DNA of 64,000 nt from 21-14-0-10-47-8 sp966211455 (GCA_966211455.1 CBIHNI010000013.1:1-64000); one strand, 5' to 3'; positions 7,730 through 16,380 are shown, counted from the first letter of the stretch. A program made the numbers and translations. Notes: generated by a model from the sequence alone, not told the origin.

Positions 7730-8614
7730 ATGAAATCGCAAAACCAAATGGTAAGAAAAGGAGTGGTTCTCAGCTTGCTGACAGCGGCTCTCTTTCTCGG
7801 GGTCGGTTGTGCGAAGAAGAGCGATGGGTTTAGCTCTGATACAACGACCAACACCAACACGAACACCACACCGACCGTGGACACACCACGTGATACCGAC
7901 GGCCCTCGCGGCGCGGACTTCGCGGCAGGTGCGACTGCGACTTTGGATAATGTCAGTCTGTCTCGTTTGACCGAGTATGTGGCGACTCATCCACTGAACA
8001 ATCCGACCGATCTTCGCATCAGCGTGAAGCTGCAGGAAGTGGCCACCAACCAATATGGCGGCACGGTTTACATCAGTTATTACGACAATGGCCAGTACTA
8101 TACCGGAACTTTCTCGACAGGCGAGGGGCAAAACCCAAGCAGCGGCACCGTGTATCCGAACTGGAAGCATGCTTTCTACAACAACTGGTTCACATGGGCT
8201 GGCAAGCCCGCTTTCCACGGATTCTTTGCGGATTCTTACGGAGCGGTGATGCTGGTGATTGATAATGTGATCGATCAAGGTGACGGCGCGGGTGCTTCGG
8301 AACTTTCGGGATCCATCTGGTTTAAGAACTTTCCGAACACGCAAGCTTATCCAAATCCGCAAGGCATTCCTTGCTGGTACATCACTTCGGGACCTTATGA
8401 CTGCCGGACCTTGTTGGTCTCTGGCGGTTACAAAACGGATGGAAAGATCGACCCCGTGTCGGCTTTGATTCCAACTCAGTCTTTGTATTACACACCGACA
8501 AGCACTCATCCATACCAAGAAGCCGCACCGGCTCGCGGATGGAGAAAGCTTGGAACTTTCACCGGACTGAACAAAGCAAAAGCGTTCACCGGTATGACCG
8601 TGGATTCTGAATAA
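7730..8614 (+). CDS. Lipoprotein of unknown function
   Basis: A 294-residue lipoprotein: basic start MKSQNQMVRKG, hydrophobic core, and lipobox LGVGC (Cys27), then a Thr/Asn-rich linker (about 40-50) that would tether a globular domain. A long in-frame TTG start exists upstream, but GAAGGAG sits just before the ATG chosen here. The globular part is rich in Tyr, Trp and Gly and has two Cys near residues 210-225 that may form a disulfide. No known family is recognised. It heads a two-gene unit with another lipoprotein 11 bp downstream. Confidence 0.8.
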   Translation: MKSQNQMVRKGVVLSLLTAALFLGVGCAKKSDGFSSDTTTNTNTNTTPTVDTPRDTDGPRGADFAAGATATLDNVSLSRLTEYVATHPLNNPTDLRISVKLQEVATNQYGGTVYISYYDNGQYYTGTFSTGEGQNPSSGTVYPNWKHAFYNNWFTWAGKPAFHGFFADSYGAVMLVIDNVIDQGDGAGASELSGSIWFKNFPNTQAYPNPQGIPCWYITSGPYDCRTLLVSGGYKTDGKIDPVSALIPTQSLYYTPTSTHPYQEAAPARGWRKLGTFTGLNKAKAFTGMTVDSE

Positions 8615-8625
8615 AGGAGGGAGCC

Positions 8626-9222
8626 ATGAAATCGGTATTCAAAACAATCGTACTTCTGACAGCCTCGATGGCTCTGTTCGTGGCCTGTAACAAAAAGTCC
8701 GATGGCGGAACTCAGGCGCAGCAGCCCATTGTACAAAACTGCGTGATGGGTCAGGCGGTCCCTGCGGGCTACGTCTGTATCAACGGACAGTTGATTGCAA
8801 ACGGCGGAGTCAATGGCGGAAATCTGATCAACAATGTGCAGTTTCAAGAAACCAATTACTTTACGGGCACGGTTTCGATTTCGGCTCTGAACAATTCGGG
8901 CGTTATCTATGATATGAATGATACAAGAGCTTTTACTCGGTACTCTGGACAAGCTTCGGTGACAGGCACAATGCAGATCACAAATAACATCCCTTGCGGA
9001 GTACCCGCGGGTTCGTATTCAATCAATGGAACTATGAATATGAGCATGGGAATTTTGAGTGGCGGCACTTTGACACTCAGTGGGCCAACAGGGGCGCAAT
9101 GGCAGATCGGAAGCGCATTTATTTACGCCAATAACGGCTATCCGGAGCTTAATGGTTCAGCCAATCGTTTGCAAATTGGATACTCATTCATTAATGGCTG
9201 CGGGAATTTTCAGACCTACTAA
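8626..9222 (+). CDS. Lipoprotein of unknown function
   Basis: A 198-residue lipoprotein with lipobox FVAC (Cys21) followed by NKKSDGG, echoing the CAKKSDG start of the upstream neighbour. The mature part begins with a short Cys-containing QNCVMGQAVPAGYVCINGQ segment, then Gly/Asn/Ser-rich repeats suggesting a beta-rich surface protein. The ribosome-binding site is AAAGGAGGGAGCC. A rho-independent terminator follows (9247), closing the two-gene unit. Confidence 0.8.
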   Translation: MKSVFKTIVLLTASMALFVACNKKSDGGTQAQQPIVQNCVMGQAVPAGYVCINGQLIANGGVNGGNLINNVQFQETNYFTGTVSISALNNSGVIYDMNDTRAFTRYSGQASVTGTMQITNNIPCGVPAGSYSINGTMNMSMGILSGGTLTLSGPTGAQWQIGSAFIYANNGYPELNGSANRLQIGYSFINGCGNFQTY

Positions 9223-9246
9223 AACTTAAAGTAAAACTTGAAGAAA

Positions 9247-9277
9247 GGGCGAGAGTGAATCTCGCCCTTTTGTTTTT
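9247..9277 (+). terminator. Rho-independent terminator
   Basis: Perfect 8-bp stem GGGCGAGA / TCTCGCCC with a GTGAA loop, followed by TTTTGTTTTT. It ends the lipoprotein pair. Confidence 0.92.
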
Positions 9278-9324
9278 AAAAAATGATTTGCCAAAGAGGC
9301 GGAAGTTTTGTCTCCTATTCGACA

Positions 9325-10221
9325 ATGGAACTTCTTCCTTTGTGGGTCGAATTTTTTGATGAACTTCAGCACGTCCGCGGACGATCGCAGAATACGGTTA
9401 TGGCCTACCGTCGTGACCTTGAGCTTTATTCTCAGTACAAAGGAAACGAAAGCTCTCAGGCTCCGATCCCGGGTTTTTACGACTTCATGAAAAAGCACAA
9501 ACTTTCGCCACGCTCGCAGGCGCGGGTGATTTCATCGCTTCGCACTTATTATAAGTTCTGCGAAAGCCGCGGTATGAAAGCTCCTGAACTGCGCGAGCTG
9601 CGACCGCCGAAGGTGAAGGTGGGACTGCCAAAAGCTTTAAGCTTGGACGAGTTCGAAAAACTTTTGCAAGCCTCCAAAGTCGAAGACGAAGCCAAGGCCA
9701 AGCGCAATCAAATGACCTTGATGTTGCTTTTTGGTTTGGGCTGCCGGGTCAGTGAATTGATTGGACTGAATTTAGAAGATTACAACGAGACTGAGCGCTG
9801 GCTGAAAATTTTAGGCAAAGGCAACAAAGAAAGACTGGTTCCTTTGACCGATCAGCTGGCCGCTCAGCTTGGCGATTACATCCGAAACGCACGCGAAACT
9901 TTGATCAAAGAATCTAGCAGCACATTGCTGGTCAACGATCGCGGTCATCGTCCTTCGCGCGTCGATATCTGGCGCTGGTTGGCCGCATGGTCGGAACGCG
10001 CGGGTTTCGAAGAGCCGGTCGGCCCCCACAGATTCCGTCACGGTTGCGCGACGGCCCTTTTGGAAAGTGGCGCGGATCTTCGCAGCATCCAAATGCTTTT
10101 GGGTCACTCCAGCATTCAAACGACCCAGATCTACACCAACGTCACCACTCAGAACCTTGTCAAGACAGTGGATGAGCATCATCCACTGTCGCACTTGGAT
10201 GACGTCGAGTCGGGAAGCTAG
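9325..10221 (+). CDS. Tyrosine recombinase, XerC/XerD type
   Basis: A 298-residue site-specific recombinase of normal Xer length. The N-terminal SAM-like domain (about 1-90) has RGRSQNTVMAYRRDL and SPRSQARVISSLRTYY. The catalytic domain has GCRVSELIGL (first Arg), GKGNKERLVPL (Lys hairpin), HRFRHGCATALLESG (His and second Arg), LLGHSSIQTTQIYTNV (His and nucleophile Tyr). All residues of the R-K-H-R-H-Y set are present. Likely resolves chromosome dimers at dif, but an integrase role cannot be excluded. Start is ambiguous: ATG 9325 gives a standard N-terminus; an in-frame ATG at 9283 would add 14 residues right after the terminator. Confidence 0.9.
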   Translation: MELLPLWVEFFDELQHVRGRSQNTVMAYRRDLELYSQYKGNESSQAPIPGFYDFMKKHKLSPRSQARVISSLRTYYKFCESRGMKAPELRELRPPKVKVGLPKALSLDEFEKLLQASKVEDEAKAKRNQMTLMLLFGLGCRVSELIGLNLEDYNETERWLKILGKGNKERLVPLTDQLAAQLGDYIRNARETLIKESSSTLLVNDRGHRPSRVDIWRWLAAWSERAGFEEPVGPHRFRHGCATALLESGADLRSIQMLLGHSSIQTTQIYTNVTTQNLVKTVDEHHPLSHLDDVESGS

Positions 10222-10283
10222 TTCATCACAATTCGGAGAGCTCGACACAGCTGATTTGGACTAGCCGTCCGCGATACAGCAAA

Positions 10284-10315
10284 GGCCGTCCATCCATGGA
10301 GGGCTGCCTGCTGGC
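10284..10315 (+). repeat. Dispersed repeat copy A
   Basis: 32 bp, GGCCGTCCATCCATGGAGGG continuing with CTGCCTGCTGGC. It matches the reverse complement of 16349-16380 at 29 of 32 positions. Confidence 0.75.
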
Positions 10316-10350
10316 GCCGCCGGTATCCATTTCCTTGAGGCGGGCAGTCC

Positions 10351-10392
10351 CCTCAGAAAGTTTGGAACCAGTTGGTTCCGAACTTTGTGAGG
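10351..10392. repeat. Hairpin with CCAGTTGG apex (1)
   Basis: Outer stem CCTCA/TGAGG, inner stem AAAGTTTGGAACC pairing with GGTTCCGAACTTT, loop AGTT. There is one mismatch in the inner stem. No T-run follows on either strand, so it is not a simple terminator. Confidence 0.7.
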
Positions 10393-10406
10393 TCAAGTTC
10401 CAAGCC

Positions 10407-10461
10407 CCAAGCCCCTCAAAGAAATGACTCCCAGTTGGAAGTCATTTCCCTGAGGGCTTGG
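10407..10461. repeat. Hairpin with CCAGTTGG apex (2)
   Basis: Outer stem CCAAGCCC-CTCA / TGAGGGCTTGG, inner stem GAAATGACT / AGTCATTTC, apex CCCAGTTGGA. Architecture parallels the preceding hairpin but the stem bases differ, which is what covariation in a conserved RNA or two related REP elements would look like. Confidence 0.7.
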
Positions 10462-10576
10462 ATAAACCACAGATCACAAAATCCGGGATCCGGACATCAT
10501 CTCGACTCTGTCTCAGTTCAGCCGTGGCCTGGCTTTGCAAACGCAAACCTCTCTCAGACAACAGGAGGTCTTCGTT

Positions 10577-12004
10577 ATGATTAAGGTTCAATCTTTGATT
10601 CAAGATAAAGCGACATTGGTGCCGGTCGATGTAGAGCTCACACTTTGGCCGGGTTTGCCGGGGATTCAGTTTTTGGGGCTTCCGGATCAGCATCTCAAAG
10701 AAAGTGCGCTGCGAATTAAAAGTGCGATCAAAGCTGCTGGTTTTCAGTTCCCGGTGGCGCAGCAGATTTTGGTGAATCTTCGTCCCAGTCATCTTAAAAA
10801 AACTTCGCGCGGGCTCGAGCTTGCGGTTGCCGCCGCTTATCTTTGGGAGTCGGAACAGCTGAAAGCGCCACTGCCAAGCTCGGATCATTTTTTATATGGC
10901 GAACTGACGTTATCGGGAGACGTATTGGAACCTGAAGACTTGGCGAAATCATTTCAAGACCCGCATCGGGTGATTTTGACCGGTTCGGCAAAAAGCGAAA
11001 GCCCGGCGCGTTTTCGTCGGCAGGTGGCGCGCAATCTGAAAGATCTTTTAAAGCCGGAAGAAGTCTCGGCCTCGACAGGTCTAGACAGGCCCGAAAGGCC
11101 GACGCTGGCTTTGCAAAGAACTTACTCGGCCGAACAGGCGCGCCTGATTGAAGTTTTGGCCGTCGGCGAGCATTCGGCTTTGATGGCGGGGCCTGCCGGC
11201 AGCGGCAAAAGCACGGTCGCCCAATGTCTGCCCAGTTTTTTGCGTGCCCCTTCGGAAAAGCAATTTTACGAGCTTAAGAAAATTCATGCCGAATTCGGTC
11301 AGGAACTGAAGTGGCGGCCCGTGGTGAAGCCCCATCACTCGACGCCGGTGATCGCGATGATCGGTGGCGGCAGTGTGCCTTTCGCCGGTGAAATTTCGCG
11401 GGCGCATGGCGGGGTTCTGATTTTGGATGAGCTTCTAGAGTACCCATCGCAGGTGCAAGAATCGCTGCGCGAGCCTTTCGAGGAAGGCCAGATGCGCGTG
11501 TTTCGAAACGGAAAGCTTAAGATTTACCCGGCGCAGGCGCAGATCTTGGCGACCACAAATCTTTGCCCTTGTGGCACCTGGACGCCCAGCAAGCCGATGG
11601 AAATGGCCTGCGTTTACAATCGCACGCGCTGTCGCAGCTACGGACAAAGGCTATCGGGGCCCTTGGTGGATCGGTTCGAAATTTTATATTTCACCGAAAA
11701 AATCGGCGAGTTGGGTGTGAAAGGAATGGATCTTTACCAGCGCATTCGAAAAGCTCAAGAATTCGCACCAAAATTTCCCAACAGCCGCCGGCCGATCAAC
11801 GAAATTCTGGAGACGATGAATCCCGCTCAGATTCGTATGCTGGAATTGGAAGAACAGGTTTCGCACCGAAGAAAAATGGCGATCGTGCGGGTGGCAAGAA
11901 CCTTGGCGGATCTGGATTTGGCAAACGAGATTAAAACTGAGCATATCAAAGAAGCGAAAAGTCTTTGCGTGACGCCTTTTTCCGAGCTTTCGAATTGGAA
12001 ATAA
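10577..12004 (+). CDS. ComM/YifB-family AAA+ ATPase (Mg-chelatase-like)
   Basis: A 475-residue ATPase of the YifB/ComM family, hexameric helicases that extend branch migration of incoming DNA during natural transformation. The N-terminal domain has GLPGIQFLGLPDQHLKESALRIKSAI, typical for the family. The AAA+ part has Walker A GPAGSGKS, GGGSVPFAGEISRAHGGVLILDEL (Walker B), and NLCPCG. The C-terminal part ends in a helical domain with LDLANEIKTEHIKEA. The ATG at 10577 follows CAGGAGG; an earlier in-frame start lacks a site. Family length is about 500, so it is complete. Confidence 0.9.
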   Translation: MIKVQSLIQDKATLVPVDVELTLWPGLPGIQFLGLPDQHLKESALRIKSAIKAAGFQFPVAQQILVNLRPSHLKKTSRGLELAVAAAYLWESEQLKAPLPSSDHFLYGELTLSGDVLEPEDLAKSFQDPHRVILTGSAKSESPARFRRQVARNLKDLLKPEEVSASTGLDRPERPTLALQRTYSAEQARLIEVLAVGEHSALMAGPAGSGKSTVAQCLPSFLRAPSEKQFYELKKIHAEFGQELKWRPVVKPHHSTPVIAMIGGGSVPFAGEISRAHGGVLILDELLEYPSQVQESLREPFEEGQMRVFRNGKLKIYPAQAQILATTNLCPCGTWTPSKPMEMACVYNRTRCRSYGQRLSGPLVDRFEILYFTEKIGELGVKGMDLYQRIRKAQEFAPKFPNSRRPINEILETMNPAQIRMLELEEQVSHRRKMAIVRVARTLADLDLANEIKTEHIKEAKSLCVTPFSELSNWK

Positions 12005-12008
12005 CGAT

Positions 12009-12860
12009 TTACTCGTCGGACCAGTAGCCGCGTTGCTTAAGGAAGAAATAGGTGCCGATGGCGGTTAAAAACATCACCAGCATGGCGCCAGCGAAAAAAT
12101 ATTGATTATCGAAAGGCAGCGCCTGAAAGTTCATCCCCCAAAACGAAGCCCAGAACGTCATCGGCACCGAGATGCTGGCAAGCAGGGTGAGCTTTTTCAT
12201 CTGCAGATTTGTTTTTTGCGCAGCAATGGCCCAGTGAAGTTCGAAGCTGCTGATGATCTGGGTTTGCTGGAAGATCACGGTTTCGTGAAAGCGCTGGCAA
12301 TGATCGCGCAAATCGCGAAAGCGCCAGCTGAGATCTTTTTTGATCTGGAAAAATCCCTGCATCTGTTGCGTGAGGAGCGGCAGGTGTCCCATGTAAAGCT
12401 CGATTGCTGAAAGTTTCTTTTTGATTGGCAAAAGCGCCTTCAGATCGGCCGTGCCTTTGAAAAGACGCTGCTCGAAATGTTCGATCTTACTGATGATACC
12501 GCGTAAATCGTCCCAACTGGTGTCGATGGCGCAATCAAGCGCATAGAAAAGGGTGGTTGGCACGTCTTTCATGCGCTCGTCCGTCAGGATGAAAAAATCT
12601 TTCCACGAGGTTTTGCCATCGGGCGGGGGTTCGTGCGGAACGAACAGAATTTTGTCGGGGAAGATTAAAAACTGAAGCTCGAAAAATTTTCCGCGCGAGA
12701 TCATGAACCACACCAGAAACTGATGATTGCCGTAATCTTCAAGCTTGGCGCGCTGATTGCGATGAAAGCAATCTTCCAATGCCAACGGATGAATCGAGAG
12801 TTCTTCTCCCAATTTCTGCAGTTCTGCCGTTTGTGTGCTTGATACTTCCAACCATTGCAT
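12009..12860 (-). CDS. CorA-family divalent cation transporter
   Basis: A 283-residue inner-membrane Mg2+/Co2+ channel-like transporter. The signature GMN is at 242-244 (FWGMNFQALPF), between two C-terminal membrane segments (about 224-241 and 254-275). The long N-terminal part is cytoplasmic with the family's extended helices. It is shorter than classic CorA (about 316) but within the range of the family. It converges on the ComM gene with a 4-bp gap and is divergent from the YeaQ-like gene. Confidence 0.9.
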   Translation of the reverse strand: MQWLEVSSTQTAELQKLGEELSIHPLALEDCFHRNQRAKLEDYGNHQFLVWFMISRGKFFELQFLIFPDKILFVPHEPPPDGKTSWKDFFILTDERMKDVPTTLFYALDCAIDTSWDDLRGIISKIEHFEQRLFKGTADLKALLPIKKKLSAIELYMGHLPLLTQQMQGFFQIKKDLSWRFRDLRDHCQRFHETVIFQQTQIISSFELHWAIAAQKTNLQMKKLTLLASISVPMTFWASFWGMNFQALPFDNQYFFAGAMLVMFLTAIGTYFFLKQRGYWSDE

Positions 12861-12890
12861 TTTGACAATCTTACCGAGCCCTGCCGGCGG

Positions 12891-12923
12891 AGCTCAAGCT
12901 GCAATGCAGGCTTGGGGCTTTTT
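12891..12923 (+). terminator. Terminator-like hairpin, uncertain role
   Basis: AGCTCAAGC and GCTTGGGGCT can pair around a 10-base loop, followed by five T. It lies between divergent genes and upstream of the predicted promoter at 12978, so it may be a remnant, a blocker of stray transcription, or chance. Confidence 0.3.
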
Positions 12924-12977
12924 GCCAAGGATCGCGTGGATGCGGAGCCTCAGCTCGGATTGGGGCGTGGAGTTGGG

Positions 12978-12993
12978 TGGCCGCATCTTTGCT
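12978..12993 (+). promoter_or_regulatory. Sigma-54-like promoter
   Basis: TGGCCG CATCT TTGCT matches TGGCAC-N5-TTGCW with GG and GC exactly 10 bp apart. The predicted start is about 12 bp before the ATG at 13017, leaving the CAGGAGG site in the leader. Confidence 0.5.
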
Positions 12994-13016
12994 CAGTCTT
13001 GCAGCAGGAGGTCTTC

Positions 13017-13280
13017 ATGAGTGTTTTAGCTACAATTGTGATCGGATTGATCGTCGGCTTGGTGGCTCGCTTCTTTATGCCTGGACGCGATCCGATGGGT
13101 TTCGTCTTGACGGCGATTTTGGGGATCATCGGTGCTTGGCTCGGAACTTGGATCGGGGCGAGTTTTGGGATGTACGCGCCCGGCGAACCTGCAGGCTTCT
13201 TGATGTCGGTGATCGGCGCGATGGTGGTGCTTTTCATCTACCGCATGTTTATGGGACGAAGTCGTCCGATTTTACGCTGA
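13017..13280 (+). CDS. GlsB/YeaQ/YmgE family small membrane protein
   Basis: An 87-residue inner-membrane protein with three hydrophobic segments and the family hallmark GLIVGLVARFFMPGRDPMGF followed by LGIIGAWLGTWIG. Such proteins are stress-linked in other bacteria; biochemical role is unknown. The ATG is set by CAGGAGGTCTTC just before it. The name 'transglycosylase-associated' used for the family does not imply enzyme activity. Confidence 0.88.
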   Translation: MSVLATIVIGLIVGLVARFFMPGRDPMGFVLTAILGIIGAWLGTWIGASFGMYAPGEPAGFLMSVIGAMVVLFIYRMFMGRSRPILR

Positions 13281-13481
13281 TCTTTCGTCAAATCCGGACT
13301 CAATCAAAGTCCTTGGTCGACCCCTGCGGTTGAACCAGGGACTTAGGTCCGTCAAACCCAGCCCTATTCAGATCGATTCGTCAAAATAGGTCGAGTCTCT
13401 CGAATTTCAGGCTCAGACTGAGATCAAGTTTTTCGCTTCTATCTCAATTTATTCCACTTTAGAGCCGAAGAGTTCAGTGGA

Positions 13482-15797
13482 ATGAGCGAAAAACTTAAAT
13501 CTTTTTTCAAATCGACAGATCGCAAGCTTCTGGGTGTGGCCCTGGTGCTGATCTCGTTTTCGTTGTACTACCTGTTGGTCGACGACACGCTTTTCGGTTT
13601 GCTGCGCTCGCGCGATGAAGATTCCAATCGTCCTTTGGTGGGACAGATTTCAACTTTTGAAAACGACACTCGTCATAAATCGGTGAAAAGCTTTGCTTGG
13701 AGCAAAGCCCGCAAAGATCAGCAGGTTCGGCTGGGGGATTCCGTCTTTACAGGTTCCGAATCCAAATCTCGCGTCACTTTGACGGACGGTGGTTACGTCG
13801 ACATGAGCGAAAACACGTTGATTCATTTCGATGACGTGCGCGGTTTGAAAGTTCCGAATCTTCGCATGGGTCAGTTCAAACTTTCCGTAAGCGGCACCAT
13901 GCGGGTCGCGATCGATAACAAAATCACCGAGATCAAAGGGGATGGCTCTGAAGTTCAGGTCACCGTGGCTGAAAATAAAAAGCCGGTTCTGAAGGTCACT
14001 CGCGGTAAAGCCGAAGTGAAAGAGTCCGCTCCGATTGAAGAGCTGAAAGTTTCCAAAGCGCCGCCACCACCGCCAGTGGAAGTGGCCAAACCGCAAGCGC
14101 CGCCACCACCCGTAGCGCCACCGCCAGCACCGGTCGAACCGAAGCTGGAGTTGAAAGCGGAAGCGTCGGCCGTGACCTATAAGCACACGGATCAGCTCTA
14201 TGATTTCTACGAGCGTCTGCCGCAGTCTTTGAAGAAACGTCCCGAGCGCCGTCACGAGGTGAATCTGCCGGTTCCGCTTCGTTGGGGATCGAATCTGCCG
14301 ACGCAAAAAGTGTATGGTCAGATTTCGCAGACGGCGGGCTTTGAACAAGCGGTGCAGTATTTTGAAACAAGCGAGCAGGGTGGGTACACCTACCGCCCGG
14401 TCTATATCGGAACCAATTACTGGCGCGTTTCATCGGATCGTAAAAATTGGTCGAATATTGAATGGTTCCAGGTCGAAACGCAGCCTTTGAATATTCAGGC
14501 GCCGGATATCTCGTTGGACCGCGAAAAAGTTTATATTTTCGACGACAAGGTCAAAGTGCAGGCGCGCATCTCGGCGCCGGCCGAGCTGAAAGCTTTCGTG
14601 ATCGAAATGTCCAGCGATCCACAGTTTGCCGCCGACAATGTGAAGGTCGTTTGGTCTTCGCAGCGTCAGATGGCTTGGACGTTCTCGAACGCGGGGGATG
14701 TGTATTTCCGTGCTCGCGGCGTGAACGAAAAAACTGAAATCACGGCCGATGGTGCGATCGCAAAACTGACGTTGGTGCGTCCGCCAAAAGTGGAAGCTCC
14801 GAAATTGGCCAAACAGCAGATTCAAACATTCGAATACGACAAAGTTCAGCTCAATTGGGACCAGTCGCCGCGTGCGAAGGGCTATCAGGTCGAATTCGTC
14901 GATCCAAAAGGCAAAGTCATCAGCCGCGAGACGGTGAAGGATTCGCAGTGGACCTGGAAGGGCGGAGCCAAGGGGACTTATCAGGCGCGCGTTTTTGCGT
15001 TGGATCAGTTCGGCCGCAAGAGCGACACCTCGGCCCAAAGCGAAGTCTTGGTTGCGGCAAAGCCCGTAGCGAAAGTCGCCCCATTGCCGAAGAAAAAAGA
15101 AGAAACCCGCACCCCAGCGAGCGTGGATTCAACGGTGAGCATGAAGGCAGATGATGTTTCAGGAACCTACCTGAATCGTCAGTATCCAAGCTCGAAGATG
15201 GAGCTGATCGGTTCTGGATTTACCATGTATTCCAGCGAACAGGTCGGTCAAGGTCGCGAACAGCCGCTGGCGCTTTTGATGGGTTTGCATATTCAACACT
15301 GGTTTAACGATCATGGCGCCGATGCGTACTTTAAGTCCAAAGTCGTCAACGTCAACAGCACCGCGGGACAGGCGTCGCCATTGCAAGCCGAGCTTCGTTA
15401 TCAGTATCGTTGGAAACTGCACTGGAACACGTTCTCGAATCTGCGTGAATCGCAGCTGTCGGCCATCTTGGGCTACGAGCTTTATCGCAACCAAAATTCT
15501 GGCACCATGTTCACACCGAATTACGATCTGGTGAAGCTGGGGGCCGCGATGGTCTTCCCGCTGTTTGATCGTTGGGATACGGGTGGTGAGGTTTTGTATG
15601 GTCATGGATTTGATTCCAGTAAGAAATACGAATTGGCCGGTTACGTGAACTATTACCTGCGCCGGGATTGGTCGGCGGGGGTCGGGTATCGCCTGCACTT
15701 GTTTGAAGCGGGCAGCACGCGGACCGCGCCACCAACGGGACTTCCGTTCCGCGAAGGCTTTGGCGAAGCCTACTCAGTTCTTCGCTGGCACTATTAG
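13482..15797 (+). CDS. FecR-domain envelope protein with C-terminal barrel-like region
   Basis: A 771-residue protein. It begins with a basic segment and one membrane anchor (about 16-35). A FecR-like domain follows (about 60-150: ARKDQQVRLGDSVFTGSESKSRVTLTDGG, DMSENT), then a Pro-rich linker (about 193-222) and repeated beta-sandwich-like segments (about 300-530) with LNWDQSPRAKGYQVEFVD typical of fibronectin-like folds. The last 200 residues alternate polar and aromatic residues and end in LRWHY, as in an outer-membrane beta-barrel. If so, one chain would span from inner to outer membrane; alternatively the N-terminal segment is a cleaved signal. FecR domains usually sense or scaffold in the periplasm. 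No sigma factor or TonB receptor is adjacent. Confidence 0.7.
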   Translation: MSEKLKSFFKSTDRKLLGVALVLISFSLYYLLVDDTLFGLLRSRDEDSNRPLVGQISTFENDTRHKSVKSFAWSKARKDQQVRLGDSVFTGSESKSRVTLTDGGYVDMSENTLIHFDDVRGLKVPNLRMGQFKLSVSGTMRVAIDNKITEIKGDGSEVQVTVAENKKPVLKVTRGKAEVKESAPIEELKVSKAPPPPPVEVAKPQAPPPPVAPPPAPVEPKLELKAEASAVTYKHTDQLYDFYERLPQSLKKRPERRHEVNLPVPLRWGSNLPTQKVYGQISQTAGFEQAVQYFETSEQGGYTYRPVYIGTNYWRVSSDRKNWSNIEWFQVETQPLNIQAPDISLDREKVYIFDDKVKVQARISAPAELKAFVIEMSSDPQFAADNVKVVWSSQRQMAWTFSNAGDVYFRARGVNEKTEITADGAIAKLTLVRPPKVEAPKLAKQQIQTFEYDKVQLNWDQSPRAKGYQVEFVDPKGKVISRETVKDSQWTWKGGAKGTYQARVFALDQFGRKSDTSAQSEVLVAAKPVAKVAPLPKKKEETRTPASVDSTVSMKADDVSGTYLNRQYPSSKMELIGSGFTMYSSEQVGQGREQPLALLMGLHIQHWFNDHGADAYFKSKVVNVNSTAGQASPLQAELRYQYRWKLHWNTFSNLRESQLSAILGYELYRNQNSGTMFTPNYDLVKLGAAMVFPLFDRWDTGGEVLYGHGFDSSKKYELAGYVNYYLRRDWSAGVGYRLHLFEAGSTRTAPPTGLPFREGFGEAYSVLRWHY

Positions 15798-15809
15798 GTT
15801 AGCTTCGAG

Positions 15810-15826
15810 TGTCTCGGTTTGAGACG
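15810..15826. promoter_or_regulatory. Inverted repeat TGTCTC-N5-GAGACG
   Basis: TGTCTC CGTTT-type spacer GAGACG (one base from a perfect repeat), 41 bp before a small lipoprotein gene. It matches the motif at 20649. No sigma-54 promoter is seen between it and the gene. Confidence 0.45.
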
Positions 15827-15867
15827 GGGTTTGAGCTGGGTCTGAAATCTTCCGATAAGTAAAGAGT

Positions 15868-16161
15868 ATGAAATTGAAAATTTCTTTGATCTTATTTTTG
15901 GTTTTATCGACTTTCTCGCTGTCTGGTTGCGGAAAGATGATCCAGGATTTCGTCAGTAAAGATGCGCGCACTCCGATTGCGGTGATTGTCGATCCGATTG
16001 CGGCCAATACCAGCACCAATGTGATCAAGCTTTCACCTGGCTCAGGCACTGCCGCCGGCGCACAGGTGCAGGGCAAGTTCACCCTGACACCCACAAGTCA
16101 AATCACCAAGGGCAGTCAAGTCGAAGCCCGAGTCACCCTTAGCCAAACCCGCGTTAAATAA
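15868..16161 (+). CDS. Small lipoprotein
   Basis: A 97-residue lipoprotein with lipobox LSGC (Cys21) after a standard signal. The mature protein is Thr/Ser/Val-rich with no known domain. The ribosome-binding site is poor (AAAGAGT). It has its own upstream inverted repeat (15810). Function unknown. Confidence 0.65.
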   Translation: MKLKISLILFLVLSTFSLSGCGKMIQDFVSKDARTPIAVIVDPIAANTSTNVIKLSPGSGTAAGAQVQGKFTLTPTSQITKGSQVEARVTLSQTRVK

Positions 16162-16244
16162 GAAGCTCTGGCTGTGGGGACTAATTCTCTCAAGCACAGC
16201 GGTGCCGAAGGTAAATGACAGTATTTCCGTCCATGAGAACGCTT

Positions 16245-16269
16245 ACTTCCGGCCATCGTGGCCGGAAGT
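16245..16269. repeat. Perfect palindrome with GGCCATCGTGGCC core
   Basis: ACTTCCGGCCA, TCG loop, TGGCCGGAAGT: an 11-bp perfect stem. The same core recurs at 16337 and 26352. No T-run on either side. Confidence 0.7.
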
Positions 16270-16310
16270 CCATAAATAAATACAAAAAAAAGATTTCTCT
16301 AGCTCTGCTT

Positions 16311-16380
16311 ATTTTTCCCCAAAATATTTCGACCTGGCGGCCACGATGGCCGGCAGGCAGCCCTCCACGGACGGACGGCC
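16311..16380. repeat. Composite dispersed repeat copy B
   Basis: Left part ATTTTTCCCCAAAATATT then GGCGGCCACGATGGCCG matches 26327-26365. Right part (16349-16380) is the reverse complement of 10284-10315 with three differences. It lies in the 283-base gap between a lipoprotein gene and dsbA, in which no gene is seen. Confidence 0.7.

Larger units (their letters stand above)
10222..10576. other. Structured intergenic region with hairpins
   Basis: No gene is seen. The region holds a copy of a dispersed repeat (10284-10315), two long hairpins with the same CCAGTTGG apex (10351-10392 and 10407-10461), and an imperfect TCCGG palindrome at about 10483. It could encode a structured RNA or be a cluster of REP-like elements. 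The ribosome-binding site of the ComM gene ends it. Confidence 0.6.

Noticed and set aside
14430..15038. Long minus-strand frame inside the FecR-domain gene
   Set aside because: Antisense to a well-supported gene; no start signal or family.
15827..15867. Sigma-54 promoter for the small lipoprotein at 15868
   Set aside because: No GG-N10-GC pair exists between the inverted repeat and the start codon.
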